This document shows positions 26,204-38,771 of a stretch of 64,000 bases of DNA, piece after piece; within the stretch, counting starts at the first letter, position 1, and each line of letters opens with the position of its first letter. Position numbers and translations under genes: made by a program. This stretch comes from Elysia crispata (lineage: Eukaryota; Mollusca; Gastropoda; Plakobranchidae). The notes beneath the pieces are model-generated. The model saw only the letters and a program-made list of their open reading frames with translations, was not told where the DNA came from and did not search any database. The stretch spans positions 1-64,000 of the forward strand of contig JAWDGP010003373.1 of NCBI GenBank assembly GCA_033675545.1. Reading direction: 5' to 3'.

Positions 26204-26366
26204 CTAATAACTAGGTCAATTTTCGTCACATCGACCTAAAATTTCATACATATACTCCCGAACCATTTTTCTAGACTTAACTATAACAACAAGTTTGTGT
26301 GACGTCATTCGTGCTCATAATGCAGTGACGCGCAACACATGATGTGGTAGCCATGTTTATGAGACA

Positions 26367-27431
26367 ATGGCGACTTCCAATGACCTTCTCATCAAACAGC
26401 GCTCTGTTATCGAGTTTTTGGCAGCTGAAGATTGTTCTGCTGCAAACATTCATGCAAGAATGAAGACAGTTTATGGTGAAATGTGCATTTCAGACTGTGC
26501 AGTTCGCAAATGGGTGAGAATTTTTAAAGGGGAAGACCACAGAGAGACAATTCTGCGTGATCGAAAGCGTTCGGGTAGGCCCCTTTCCGCATCGGACACG
26601 GCTCATCGAGAGAAAGTTGACTGCATGATTAGAGCTAATCGAAGGGTCAAACAAAAGGAAATTGCAGATGAAGTAGGCACTTCGAAAGAACGAGTGCACC
26701 ATATCGCCACAACTGTACTGGGTTACCGAAAAGTCTCTGCCCGTTGGGTCCCAAGACAGCTCACTGTAGAGATGAAAGCGCAGAGAAAGGACATGTGTAC
26801 TCAACTCTTAGAGCGTTACAATGCAGAAGGAGAAGCATTTCTGCAACGCATTGTGACTGGAGACGAATCCTGGGTCCACCACTACGATCCAGAATGTAAA
26901 GCCCAATCGATGGAGTATAGGCACAAAACTTCTCCAAGTCCAAGGAAGTTCAAGGTTGTTGCCTCTGCAAGAAAGGTCTTGTTCACCGTTTTCTGGGACA
27001 TGGAGGGAGTGGTCCACATGGAATTTCTGGAGCAAGGGCAAACTGTGAACTCTGAGCGATGTATTTCAACACTCCGAGCTCTCAAACTCCGACTCAGACG
27101 TATTCGGCGTGATAAGGACTCAATCCTGCAACACGACAATGCGCGCCCGCACACCAGTCTCCAAACTCAGGACGCCTTAAGGCAGCTGGAACCTACGACC
27201 CTACCTCACCCTGCATACAGCCCCGATCTTGCCCCCTCTGACTATTATTTGTTTCCCCAACTCAAGAAGTACCTGAAGGGCCATCACTATGACAATGATG
27301 AGGAAGTTATCGCAGATGTTCGCAGATGGTGCCGTGGACAGCCGTCTGAATTCTTCGCTGACGGCGTGAGCCAACTAGTGAAACGTTGGAGGCGGTGTGT
27401 TGATCGCGACGGTGACTACATCGAAAAATAG
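26367..27431 (+). CDS. Mariner transposase, 354 residues, apparently intact
   Basis: The frame runs uninterrupted from ATG to TAG. Residues 1 to about 120 form the paired helix-turn-helix DNA-binding region with a GRP-like motif (RSGRP, 68-72). WVPRQL (127-132) is the linker motif equivalent to WVPHEL. The catalytic triad is D166 in TGDESW, D257 in HDNARPH and D292 in YSPDLAPSDYYLF; exactly 34 residues separate the last two, the DD34D signature of mariner. Length is normal for the family (about 345 to 355). The protein would cut and paste the element between TA sites. Whether it is active cannot be told from sequence alone. Confidence 0.95.
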   Translation: MATSNDLLIKQRSVIEFLAAEDCSAANIHARMKTVYGEMCISDCAVRKWVRIFKGEDHRETILRDRKRSGRPLSASDTAHREKVDCMIRANRRVKQKEIADEVGTSKERVHHIATTVLGYRKVSARWVPRQLTVEMKAQRKDMCTQLLERYNAEGEAFLQRIVTGDESWVHHYDPECKAQSMEYRHKTSPSPRKFKVVASARKVLFTVFWDMEGVVHMEFLEQGQTVNSERCISTLRALKLRLRRIRRDKDSILQHDNARPHTSLQTQDALRQLEPTTLPHPAYSPDLAPSDYYLFPQLKKYLKGHHYDNDEEVIADVRRWCRGQPSEFFADGVSQLVKRWRRCVDRDGDYIEK

Positions 27432-27515
27432 AGTGCTAAGTATGTAGCTGAGATATTAAGCTTTCGTTTGACGTATTGTTTATGTATATGCTGTGAAAAA
27501 TTAAAAAGTTATGAT

Positions 27516-27546
27516 TAAACGGAACTTAATTATCAGCCTGCCCTCG
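27516..27546 (-). repeat. Mariner right terminal inverted repeat
   Basis: Reverse complement begins CGAGGGCAGGCTGATAAT and is followed outside by the TA duplication. Confidence 0.95.
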
Positions 27547-27548
27547 TA

Positions 27549-30351
27549 GTTGTAAGAAACATAAATTTGAAAACCAATTTGATTCATTGGGTATTCCTAT
27601 AAACGGTGACGCAGTGATACATAAAGAAAACGTCAATGATGAACAACGATTTGCTCATGGGGCTGCAAAAAGCTTCATTTATCTTGTGTCGTAATCATCT
27701 GAATGCAATGGACATCATCTGTGACAATAAAAAGTTGTCGGGTAAATTTTTTTCTTTCGTTTTAATAACTCCTTTTTTTTTCAAATTAAACTCTTCAACG
27801 AGTTGGCATTTAAAAAGCATTTCCAATACTATTTCCAGCAGAGTCTCAATAAAAGATTGTTTACCTCGAGATTCAAACTTTTCTCCTGATATCCTGCAAC
27901 GACTTTTGGTGTTATTTCATACTAGCTACAGGAATCCATATCTGTTAAGCGAATAGAAGCCAAAGTTCTGCAGTTCTCTTAATTCAGATTTCCAGTTAAA
28001 TATAAATGTGAATCAGATAAATTTTAAAAAGTTCAAAAATCATTGTTGATCCAAACAAAGACGCCAAAAGATTTTGGTAAAATGCTTGTCGGACCAAAAA
28101 AAAAAAAACAAGTCAAGATATGGAATATATATCGTTGATAAAAAAAAATTGTGAACTACATTTATAAAAGCGCTAGGCTATTTCTTTCATTCAAGTCAAG
28201 AAAAAAGGGGTCTCATCTGGCAATAAATAAATACAATAAAGAAACAAGGAAAAAGAAAAAAAAATTGTGATATCATATAAACGCTGCCTTGTCCGATGAG
28301 GGTTAAAAGAAAATATAGAGAAAAGACAACAGGTAAAGATAGATAGATAGAAACAGAAATATGGACATAGACAAAGATGAAATGGTGGAAAAAAACGAGA
28401 GAATTGGGAGATCAGAAAGAAATGATTGTCTTAAATTACATGTGTTAAAGCTGTTGTTGAAATTAATTTGTAAAGCAAATCGTTATAACACAAGTGCGGA
28501 GTTGTTAGCGTCTTTCTGATGTGCCGTGGAAAGGATTACTATGTTCAAACACCTAAGAGACACTTTGATAAGCCTTATTTCTGTAATTCCGTCAAAACGC
28601 CTGACGTTTCTATCATGTGCAAGAGTGGGCTTATGCTGTTTGTTAAAATCAATACCGTGCAACAGTTTGCTCGAAACAAGTTTTGGAAATAAAATTAAGA
28701 GAGAAATCGGGGAAAAGTAGGGAGTTAAACCCTTTGATGGTGACATATTATGGTTACGCCCACTGACTTATAATACATTGTACTATTTGAAAGAGTTTTT
28801 CCCCGATCTACTAATAAACAATGTATGGATAATTCTAATGTTTTATCCATAGCAGCATTTATAAAAGAATTTTTATCAAAGTCAATGTAAATGTTGATTC
28901 CAAAATATTCATTATAAATTGCTTTAAAAAAACATACCTATTACGTTGCATTGTGTTGTATACTTATTTGTCATAGTTATGACAGAGTTTAAATTTGTTA
29001 TAAAGCGTTTTGAGGGTTCAATTGAAAGATAAATATAAAACATATTTAGGCACTGATGCTACTTACGTGCTTCTATTAAAGTTCACGTTGTTATATGGTG
29101 AAGCATTTTTATCTGAGAGAAATATCAAAGTCTCTCATTAGTCATATATTGCACAGTCTTTATAAAACTCTTCATAAAATGAAGAATTCCGTTAAAATCA
29201 TAACAAGCAAATAAAATAATCTAGATACGTGATTGACTTACTTAAAAATTAATCGAATAAAAGTTGTATAGATCAAATTAAGTCCATTGCAGTGGTAAAA
29301 TGATCATGTTCTTGAAATTAATATTTGAGGCTCACTCTGAATAAGCAAAAGTGTAACTATTGCAATGTAATATTTTAAGGAGAAAAGTTACTGCTGTTAT
29401 TATGAATTAACGGCCTTAATTATTTACAACAAATCTCACAATAAAGGCGCAATATGCTAGGGTCACTTCTTTCTTCATCAGTGTGGCTTTTCTACAGGCC
29501 TTTCATAAATGATTCCTCATTACAAAAAGTATCATAGCCTTCAGTGTTTTGGAAAACACATAAGTTTTAATTACTTTTAGACAGGGTAGATATATTATGT
29601 CTTTTACAGATTACAAAGATTTCTATAAAAATGCCATTTTCACGCATTGCATTAGAGGTAAAGCTGCAACTAAATTTTGTTTATTCTTCAATGGTCCTGA
29701 ATAGGTGAACCAAGTGCATAATATCTTTTATATTGCACCTGTTTGTCCTTATAAAATCTCTCAGTATACTTTAATTCTCATAATTGAGTTCCAGTTGTAA
29801 ACACAATGCGTTGATTTAAACATATCTGATGTACATGTAAGCATTTTTTATTTCATCTAGTACAATGGGATCAATAGCCACTTAAAGTTCTTTTATCTAT
29901 TCTTCCCTACATTTTTAGAGCAGCAGGAAATGGATCTCTCGTATATCTGTGATTATTCTTTCATAAGTCTGTTTACTACAAGCATAAGCATATGATGCTG
30001 TTCTGTCTCACTATTTTAGTCATACAGTGCCGAACCTTTTTGTTGTCTTTTAATTCATATAAAGCCTCTAATTAGTAGAAAAAAGAAATTTGTCTACAGT
30101 ACTGCTATAGTATTTCAAATTACCATCTCAGAAAAAGCAAAAAACAAACAAACAAAAAAAAAACCCAGATAAGCTATAATTTTAAACTATCATATATAAA
30201 TCTTACATGTAAAAAAGCACAAGGATTTTTTTCTGTCTTACTGTTCATTTATATTATACAATACCTGAAATCTGACAAATCGTTTTACCTTACTTGTCTT
30301 AGTAGGAGAATAGATGATCGATGTATCTTATCGGTAACTATTATGTCTTAC
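27549..30351. other. Region expected to hold the 3' end of gene B, no exon recognised
   Basis: The cytoplasmic exon of gene B ends at a good donor at 30352, so at least one more exon must lie to the left. I could not recognise it here or further left. Open frames at about 27.64 to 27.96 (plus) and 28.48 to 28.75 (minus) have no motifs or good splice sites. Confidence 0.4.
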
Positions 30352-30689
30352 CTGCAGCATCAGCAGCTTGGCTTATTTGATCGCTGTTTGTGGTGGCTAG
30401 TTGAGTAGTCGCGGTCAGTGGCAATGGAATCTCATAGGCTCCAGCTTCTGGCACGATGTCCAGCGGGTTAGCATAGGGGTTATAGGCTGCATCGTAGGGG
30501 CTAGTATACTCAGAGCTATTCTCGAGTGTCTCATAATGCTGAGTAGATAACCTGTTTCCAGGTGTGCCCTGCGGCACAATTCTTAGCATGCTCCCATCTG
30601 AATCATTACTTCTTGTCTTTAACTCCATACCATCGCTGATTTCAAGTCTAGTTGGTTCATTAGGTTGTTGTCTAGTGTCCTTTTGCTTC
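30352..30689 (-). CDS. Gene B cytoplasmic exon, tyrosine-rich
   Basis: The exon is 338 bp. Acceptor ACTCAACAACAG joins in phase 2 to the transmembrane exon, completing an Arg codon so that the membrane segment is followed by RKQKDTRQQ, a basic stop-transfer. The donor is G|GTAAGA in phase 1. The tail holds YETL, YTSP, YDAA, YNP, YANP and YEIP within about 45 residues. YANP fits the pYxN consensus of GRB2-type SH2 domains, and YETL is a Yxx-Leu (half-ITAM-like) site; a classical NPxY is not seen. Signalling by tyrosine phosphorylation is therefore likely but inferred. The coding sequence continues into an exon I did not find. Confidence 0.85.
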
Positions 30690-30990
30690 CTGTTGTTGAG
30701 TCACATGAATTACATTGTCCATTTTATAATTTTATATGGCATCAACTTAAGTCATAAATAGAGATTTCAAAAGATTTTCATTTCTAAAATTAACATCATC
30801 TTGATGAATAGGTGCTATAGAAGGACAGGTTTACGGCTTTTCATCAACCAACAAATGAGATGTAAGGTTCTCAAAGAAGATTATACTTAAAAAAAAACAA
30901 CCAACAAACATTGTGGTTTTAAAATTGAATATCAAACAAGCAGTTCTCACTCATTTTATATTAAAACGGATTTGTTATAATAAATTTTAC

Positions 30991-31102
30991 CTCAACATAA
31001 ACAACCCAATGGCGGCAGCTGCAGCTACAGCGAAAACAACAGCGGCCACAGTGGCAGTTATTGCCCAGGTTTTCTCTCCTGATCCTTGCACGACTTGTAC
31101 AA
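30991..31102 (-). CDS. Gene B transmembrane exon
   Basis: The exon is 112 bp. The acceptor is GTCTTGCATCAG, phase 1, fitting any upstream EGF exon; the donor is AG|GTAAAA in phase 2, fitting the cytoplasmic exon. It encodes VQVVQGSGEKTWAITATV, then AAVVFAVAAAAAIGLFML. That is a short juxtamembrane stalk followed by about 25 uncharged residues rich in Ala and Val: a single transmembrane helix. The order (EGF exons, this exon, basic tail) gives type I topology. Confidence 0.88.
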
Positions 31103-31536
31103 CTGATGCAAGACCGGTGACACAAAATTAACAAGCAAGTATTACTGCACTACACAAATATCATTGATAATCCAATATCATATCAATAAGAAGAGAAAAT
31201 TTAACATTGACACAGATTTATATTCTTGGGTGATCACTTAAAGGATAGGAAAAGGACCTATTAAGTTGATCGTTGCAGAGGCTATGCATGGTCAACATAG
31301 AACACTAAGAGACAAATAAGAAAGATGTAATGAATTCAACCAAAGGTGTTTGTACTTGCTATGTGCAGTATGTGCCTGATTATCCTGTGCTAGTGAAGTA
31401 TGAACACTATATCTTTAAATGTCTATAACATATCAAATGTCTATAATATCAATGCACTTGAATAATTAAACTTATTAACGTTGCCGATTGAAAATCTTTC
31501 ACATATCTTTTTGTTTGCCAATATCTCAACATACTC

Positions 31537-31538
<2 letters not shown>

Positions 31539-31580
<42 letters not shown>
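31539..31580. repeat. (AT)n microsatellite
   Basis: Uninterrupted TA run of about 42 bp. Confidence 0.95.
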
Positions 31581-31584
<4 letters not shown>

Positions 31585-32683
31585 CTTTACAATATTCTTG
31601 GCACAATACAGTCATTATGTAATCTTGTTAAAGGGTATCGATGTGACTGCCATAGAAATAATATAATCTCTTGTGGAAAGATGCAACTTTTAAGGGGTTA
31701 CAATGATATTTCAGTATTTTGTAAAACCTGGTAAATTAGAACATTCTGATATGCCATTTGGGAAAACACCCTCCTTTAGTCAAGGTTTTAAGAAATAGAG
31801 GTTGTTATTCAACACTAGTTTAAAATGCTGTATGGCTTTGTTCGCAGTTGTCCTAGGCATGTCTTCGGCTGAAAATTCCACAAAGTCAAAATAGAGAAAT
31901 ATATAAGAGTCCTGATTTTCAACTGTCAATGTAAGATTGTATGTATTTACATATTTTTTAAGTTATTTTATTTAAAGTTGCAAAAGTACGAGTGCAATCT
32001 TCAATACTTTAATATGATTATGCTTTATGTGCATATTAGGCAAAATGATTTCCCTAATGTTATTGACTGTCAACGGTAGGCCAAAAAAAAAACAACAACA
32101 ACTGCTGAATGTTCACATTATGCACCACCAATTCACGTTCAACACTTCGAGACTGTTTTTGAAATACAAAGCAAACCGCTACCGTTAAAGGGAAGGTAAA
32201 TCTGAACCCTCAAAATAAAAAAAAACACCACATCTTATAGGAGATCAGTCCTGTTTTGCACCAATGCGACTGTCTTTCGTCTAGTGACCAGTTTTCTTTT
32301 CTATTCACATTAGGCAAAATTTCTATCTTGTGGTCCAGGCGTCCTGTTGGCGGTCCAAGTGCTCAACCATAACCTCCGTAGATTGTTTTACAGCCTTGAA
32401 ATCTCAGTTCGTATTAAAGATTTTCCACAGATGTAATGAAAAATATATTTTGGCACGTGTTGAGAAGATAAATAGCATGAGGTCATTGTTGAAACATGAA
32501 AGTTAGTCGAAATGTAATTTCCATCATCACTGATAGTAAAAATTTTGAAGGAGAATTTCCAAGTAAACATATAGACAAAGATACCTGAGTACAAGTTGTT
32601 GTCTCTTGGCAGCAGAAATTTTCTTATGATGATAAATTTGATGTATGCATACAAGGCAGTCTCTTCTCCACTTTCATAATGCG

Positions 32684-32732
32684 AAACGTAAAGTGACCAA
32701 GATACTACTAGTATCTCGGTCACTTTACGTTT
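32684..32732. repeat. Near-perfect palindrome
   Basis: Two 23-nt arms (starting AAACGTAAAGTGACC) with one mismatch are separated by only 3 nt. It could extrude as a hairpin. No relation to known termini was recognised. Confidence 0.9.
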
Positions 32733-34754
32733 ATGTTTACTAGTATTACTAGTTCTTGCGTGAAAAAAATTCATGCATGATAAAGATTATGTTTGTGAAT
32801 AAAACCTGTTTGAGGAACAATTCAAGCTCAACTGAAATGCCTCATAAGAGATTAATTGTTTTGCAAAACGCGATGTTCGCTGAGTAAAGTCCACACTTGA
32901 AATAGGAAGCAATCTCACGAGATTGATCAAATTTGAAGACAGACGATATTTTTAAATATCACAAGACTTCAGGGTTGCTATTGTTGATTCTTGATAAAGC
33001 GCTTTCATCTATATTATACTTTCGTAAGTGTCCTGCATAATGTGGCGAAATTTAGCAATGGCAGATATCTTTTCGGACGAGATGGTCATAGCTATTTGAT
33101 TTTAATGATTTGAAAAAAAAAAGTAGTGTGCTCTCCATGAAGAAACGAACATTACCCTGTTTGCTTTTAACTTTGGTCTTCTCTGCTGAGCGCCAGTGTT
33201 CCTACAAGACGTTTCCATAAAGAGGCTTCTCATCATTGAAACATCTATCCGAAATGTTGCAGGGAAATGGTTGTGCACAATGATTGTTTAATTTGACCGA
33301 AGGTTATCTGGTTCTCACAGTTTTAATCAATTTTCTGAGGTTAATAGCCTTCTGTGCATGGAGCAGTGCCTGCTGAGATGTGATGCGATAGAGATGCCTT
33401 GTAAATACTGATGTGGAGAAAAGTCCGACACAGCAAATCATTATGGAGTACTATAACAAGAGTAAAACCATTGCCCCAAAGTATCGTGAAGACTTGCTAA
33501 AGACGATCTCATAATTAAAAATATTACCAAAGGAAATGATTTCTAAGACATTATTAACTAAACACTGGAATGAAGACCAAATGATTTACATAAAATCTGC
33601 TTTTAATCAAAAGATGCGATATTGTTTAATCAAATCAACAGTCATGGGTACCTGCGACTAGATCTGTCTTTAACATGATCAGGAAGACTAAATTGATAAA
33701 TTCTGGAGAGTTTTTTCACCCTCTGTAATCCCCACAATTATGATCTCCTCACATCATTTAAATTTAATTATGTGTGGAGATATGAGACTCACAGGGATTT
33801 AGAATAAATAATGACTTACAACTCGTGCATGAGACGGAACACTTTTTTCCCTATGTGGTATTCAATTTCATTTTAATTCAAGAATCTTTATGACAACTTA
33901 CAGTACTTTATGACGATTTCATGATATGCCGGCGAAATTTTTAGACATTAATCTTTTTCTGTTGAAAACAGAAAAGCCAATAAATTTAAATAAATCAGTG
34001 ACCATGATTAAACAGGTGTCAAAAGCTAGAAAAAAAATTCATGGATTAATTTTACTTTAGTTCATTAGTCAAAGTAAAAGTGCGCTAAGCCCATGTTCTC
34101 AGTCACTAAATGTGCAGCTGAAGCAAGATATGAAGCTGGGGTGTGTAGGCCTATAGGCTACTATAGTAATTGTGAAATGCATTTTTTGAAATCTAAAGAT
34201 CGAAAAAAATCTAGATTGGGGTTAAAGAACTGTTAAAATATTCAATTATAACATCCTCGGCTGGATCATATCTCCTCAATATTAACATCAAGGTGATCTT
34301 TATGTACACATTTATCTATGCAAGAGAGAAAAATTTCAAAATTTGATTGTTTTCTTAGTATGTGAAATTTAAACACTTGAAAAGATATTTTATTTATAAT
34401 TTTACACTCTATTTTAGTATTATTTTCAATAAAGAACTAACCTATAACCAAATAGTTGATTGAACTTAACCAGATTTTTATCTTGGCTGTGTTTTTACAT
34501 GGAAAAAGTAGTGAAACTGAGCTTTGCTTGAAACAAAAACGTCTTAGAAGTAAAAATAAAATAGAGGAGATAAAAAGTATAAAAATTAAGAAAAAAGAAA
34601 CAATCAAAGAAAGGTGTAACAATGAATAATCATACACTTTTTTTATTCTTGCCTATGAAAGCCAGAGATTAACACGTTTTTTGTTTTATTACATCATAGT
34701 AAAATCAATATTTGATGTTTTCAGAAACACTATTATGCTTCGATTTACAAAAAC

Positions 34755-34882
34755 CCTGAAATGTTTCACTGAAGTTTCTACACAGCGCTCACATTGCCCT
34801 GTCTGGTGATGACACTTTCGATTCATGCAGTGGACACTGCAAGTCTGGTTGCAGCCAGCACCAAACTTAGTCGTGCTTCATG
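34755..34882 (-). pseudogene. Exon X copy 4, broken
   Basis: It aligns to the intact X at 39218 to 39358. The first cysteine codon TGT has become TGA, a 13-nt deletion falls after the GTAGAA codons, and the last cysteine is changed, so neither frame nor fold survives. As the last EGF exon before the transmembrane exon it is probably skipped, which the phase-1 neighbours allow. Confidence 0.87.
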
Positions 34883-35101
34883 CTGGGGTAATATGAATGG
34901 TTTATATAAGATGAGCATGTTTGAAATAAAGACTGCGAGAAGTATGATTATTACTTGTTGATTTCACCATGGTTGCACTTAAAAACATTGCACAATAACC
35001 AGTTTTGTATTGTCGTAAAAACTTAATCATGCAGATCCCATTCATGCTATAAAAAGTTGTTAAAATGATAATATTAATTTTCTGACAATAGCAACAATAA
35101 C

Positions 35102-35342
<241 letters not shown>

Positions 35343-35581
35343 AAAAATGTAGTTGTGCTTTAACACCATCACCTGTAGAGATCCCTGTACAGATAGTGAA
35401 AATAATAATTATGATTGGGTTGATCAGGAGAAATCACCGAAGAGGTAAGAGGATAGGGCGATAAGAGGGAAAAGTAGAGTTCGAGAAAATAAAAGCGGCA
35501 CGAACGATTAGCAATACGTACAAAAAAAAATAATAGGTGTCAGTTATTATTCACCTCTCGCATCCCACCCATTAAACTTAC

Positions 35582-35725
35582 TCTTTATACACAATGATCC
35601 ATGATACCCTGGGTCACAGCCCATGACACAAGTGCCGTTCAAGTGATGACAGGGATTTTTATCTCCAGCACAGTGGTCACTACAGGTCTCCTTACACCCT
35701 TCGCCAAACTGACCAGTTTCACATT
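35582..35725 (-). CDS. Exon Z copy 4: EGF-like domain
   Basis: The exon is 144 bp, phase 1 to phase 1, with a donor of A|GTAAGT and an acceptor ending CACCAG. All eight cysteines are present (CETGQFGEGCKETC, then CAGDKNPC, CHHLNGTC, CDPGYHGSLC). Small substitutions (Leu for Met, Val for Asp) separate it from the other Z copies. It is the last intact EGF exon before the transmembrane exon. Confidence 0.9.
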
Positions 35726-36977
35726 CTGGTGAAATATACGCAATTTTACAGCATCATCAGCTTTGTCAAGTGTAAACAGTTATTTCTTAGTCTAGTGTAT
35801 TCAACTTAATAAAAGTGGTTATAACTCTTCCTTTGCAAGTGCTACCGATCCGCCTCTTTATTTTACATTTCTTGCTTTTCAAGAATTAATAAAGAAAACA
35901 ATACAATACAAAATAAAAGCAGAAACACTATTGGAACTTTCTCTTGTGTTTTCATGAAAACCACAACGAGTCAAAATGACCATGAAGCACTTGGAAATAG
36001 TCCGATTGTTTTAGTTTAGTAACAAGATTCGATAAAAAAAAATTCAACAAAATTTACAAAAAACATATCATGAACATCATTTTAAGACTTGAAGTATTAG
36101 TACAATTAATTTATAAAATAAAATAACTTTTTATCATGATAGTCAATCTTTCCATCACAGTTTGCTCGAAGCTTTTCACCTGATTTTATTTGATAAAAAA
36201 CCTATGAATGATGGTTAACTTAAACATTGAAGACTCTTTGAGAATCCAACATGTTTCGGAAAAAATTTTGTGGAAATTTAGGATATTTCTAAGAAATTCA
36301 GAGCTGCAAATACTCCTAATGATGCATATTAAATGTACGGGAAAAAAGCAAGCATCAACAAGCCTATGCTATAGTAATTGTGAACTGCATTTTGTGAAAT
36401 CTTAAAATCGAAAAAAATCTAGATTGGGGTTAAAGAACTGTTAAAATATTCAATTATAACATCCTCGGCTGAATCACATCTCCTCAATATTAATATCAAG
36501 GTGATCTTTATATACACATTTATCTATGCAGGAGAGAAAATTTTCAAAATTTGGTACGTTTTTTTTTATATGTGAAATTGAAACATTTGTGAAGACATTT
36601 TTTTATAATCTTACACTCTATTTTAGGAATGTTTTCAGTAAAGAACTAATCTACAAGCAAAGAATTGATTGAACTTAACCAGCTTTTTATCTTGGCTGTG
36701 TTTTTAGATGAAAAAGTAGTGAAATTGAGCTTTTCTTGAATGAAAAACGTCTTAGAAGAAGTGCAGAATTGTAAAAATAAAATATAGGAGATAGAAAGTA
36801 TAAAAATTAACGAAAAATAAACAACCAAAGAAAGATGTAACAATGAATAATCATATAATACTTTATTTATTCTTGCCTATGAAAGCCAGAGATTTACACG
36901 TTTTTGCTTTATTAGATCATAGGAAAATTAAAATTTGATGTTTTCAAAAACACTATTATGCTTCGATTTACAAAAAC

Positions 36978-37118
36978 CCTGAGATGTTTCACAGAAGTTT
37001 CCAGTCCTGCTTTCTACACAGCCCTCACATTGCCCTGTCTTGTGATGACACTTTCGATTCATGTAGTGGTCACTGCAAGTCTGGTTGCAGCCAGCACCAA
37101 ACTTTGTCATGTTACATG
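36978..37118 (-). CDS. Exon X copy 3: EGF-like domain lacking one cysteine
   Basis: The exon is 141 bp, phase 1 to 1, with acceptor TATTACCCCAG. The peptide starts CNMTKFGAGCNQTC and continues DHYMNRKC, CHHKTGQC and CVESRTGNFC. The fourth cysteine is tyrosine (TAC), leaving an odd number. Two donors are possible: G|GTTTTT (homologous position, weak) or six bases later T|GTAAAT (better match); both keep phase 1. Confidence 0.75.
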
Positions 37119-37719
37119 CTGGGGTAATATGAATGGTTATATAAGATGAGCATGTTTCAAATAAAGACTACGAAAAGTGTGATGACCTTTTTGGCTTTTG
37201 ACAAAAATGCTTGGTAGGTAAGGGAAATTTGTCTAAACAGACTGGGATGGTCAAAAGTGATGGAGTGATAAGGGCTACATAACACTACGCAGAAACACCT
37301 GTGAATTGCATGCTTTCCATTTCAAAGGACAGACAAAGGAATGTGATAATCTTAAGATAAAAGCAGCTATATGCATGCATTTTGATAGACGTGATGATTT
37401 TACTTAAGCAAAACAAATTTTAAGAAGTTTTCTCAGTAGCAAGACATCCAGAGTATTTTCTAAAGCGGTAATAATCTCTGATTTCCTCTATGCTGTTGTG
37501 GCAGTTTTCCTGAAGCTGTTCATATCTGTTTTCTCTTGTGTACTTTGCATCCATCATATTGTATGTGAATCATAATATACAATTCATAAAGTCAGACAGG
37601 TATATAATGTATTGACATAATGATCAACTGTACACATACAGTTAACTTGATCACACATCGATCTATTGAGTCAGAGACATAGACAATGGACAAAACACAA
37701 TAGTGACTTATAAGCCTAC

Positions 37720-37854
37720 CTTGGTCACATAAGTCACCCGAATAACCAGGTGGGCACTCTAAACACAGTCCAGTCACATGATTACACTTGCCATCCTGAC
37801 AACTGGTACTGCAGGTTAGGGCACAATCTTGACCATACATTGTAGTTTTACATT
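37720..37854 (-). CDS. Exon Y copy 2: EGF-like domain
   Basis: The exon is 135 bp, phase 1 to 1, with acceptor CTAATTGTTAG and donor G|GTAGGC. Eight cysteines with shortened loops: CKTTMYGQDCALTC, CSTSCQDGKC, CNHVTGLC, CPPGYSGDLC. It differs from copy 1 at one visible residue (Ser for Trp after GY). Confidence 0.9.
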
Positions 37855-38085
37855 CTAACAATTAGTGGTCGAGGGAGGTGTGGGGTAGGGGTGGGTACGG
37901 ATGAAAAGAAACGTGTTGAGGATAAAAAAAAAAGCAATTATTGCATAAGGTAATGCCTGCTTCAAAATGCAGGTACTACTTGTTGATTTTCACAATAGTT
38001 ACATTTAAAAACAATGCACAATAACCAGTTTGCTACTGTCGCAAAAACTTTGATTAATCATGCAGATTACATTCATACTATAAAA

Positions 38086-38166
<81 letters not shown>

Positions 38167-38193
38167 TCTACTTACTACTACTACATATCTGCT

Positions 38194-38234
<41 letters not shown>

Positions 38235-38256
38235 ACTTACTACTAATTATCTTACT

Positions 38257-38313
<57 letters not shown>

Positions 38314-38399
38314 AACTAACGCTGCTACTACTGCTGCTGCTGCTACTACTATTTCTACTAGTGCTACTACTACTACTGCTACTGCTGCTACTACTGCAC

Positions 38400-38495
<96 letters not shown>

Positions 38496-38533
38496 TTACT
38501 ACTACTACTACTACAATTACTACCTCTACTACT
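38086..38533. repeat. (ACT)n tract in array unit, heavily interrupted
   Basis: ACT units with TTACT, GCT and CCT interruptions, longer and more degenerate than its counterparts. Thr, Tyr and Ser runs across it are artefacts. Confidence 0.96.
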
Positions 38534-38771
38534 AAAAATGTAGTTGTGCTTTAACACCATCACCTGTAGAGATCCCTGTACAGATAGTAAAAATAGTAAT
38601 TATGATTGAGTTGATCAGGAGAAATCACCGAAGACGTAAGAGGATAGGGCGATAAGAGGGAAAAGTAGAGTTCGAGAAAATAAAAGCAGCACGAACGATT
38701 AGCAATACGTACAAAAAAAATTATAGGTGTCAGTTATTATTCACCTCTCGCATCCCACCCATTAAACTTAC

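Larger units (their letters stand above)
26173..27546 (+). mobile_element. Full-length mariner (Tc1/mariner superfamily) transposon
   Basis: The element is 1374 bp with about 30-bp terminal inverted repeats that match essentially perfectly. Each end begins CGAGGGCAGGCTGATAAT. It is flanked by TA on both sides (26171-26172 and 27547-27548), the target-site duplication expected for mariner. It encloses a single intronless transposase frame. Near-perfect ends and an uninterrupted frame point to recent insertion, in contrast to the other decayed elements of the window. Confidence 0.95.
31103..34150. other. Gene B intron between the EGF array and the transmembrane exon
   Basis: About 3 kb without recognised exons. 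It contains an AT run (31539 to 31580) and a 49-nt near-perfect palindrome (32684 to 32732). A 128-codon minus frame at 32388 to 32774 crosses the palindrome and has no family features. Confidence 0.6.

Noticed and set aside
32388-32774. 128-codon minus-strand frame
   Set aside because: It crosses the 32.7 kb palindrome and lacks any family pattern or splice context.
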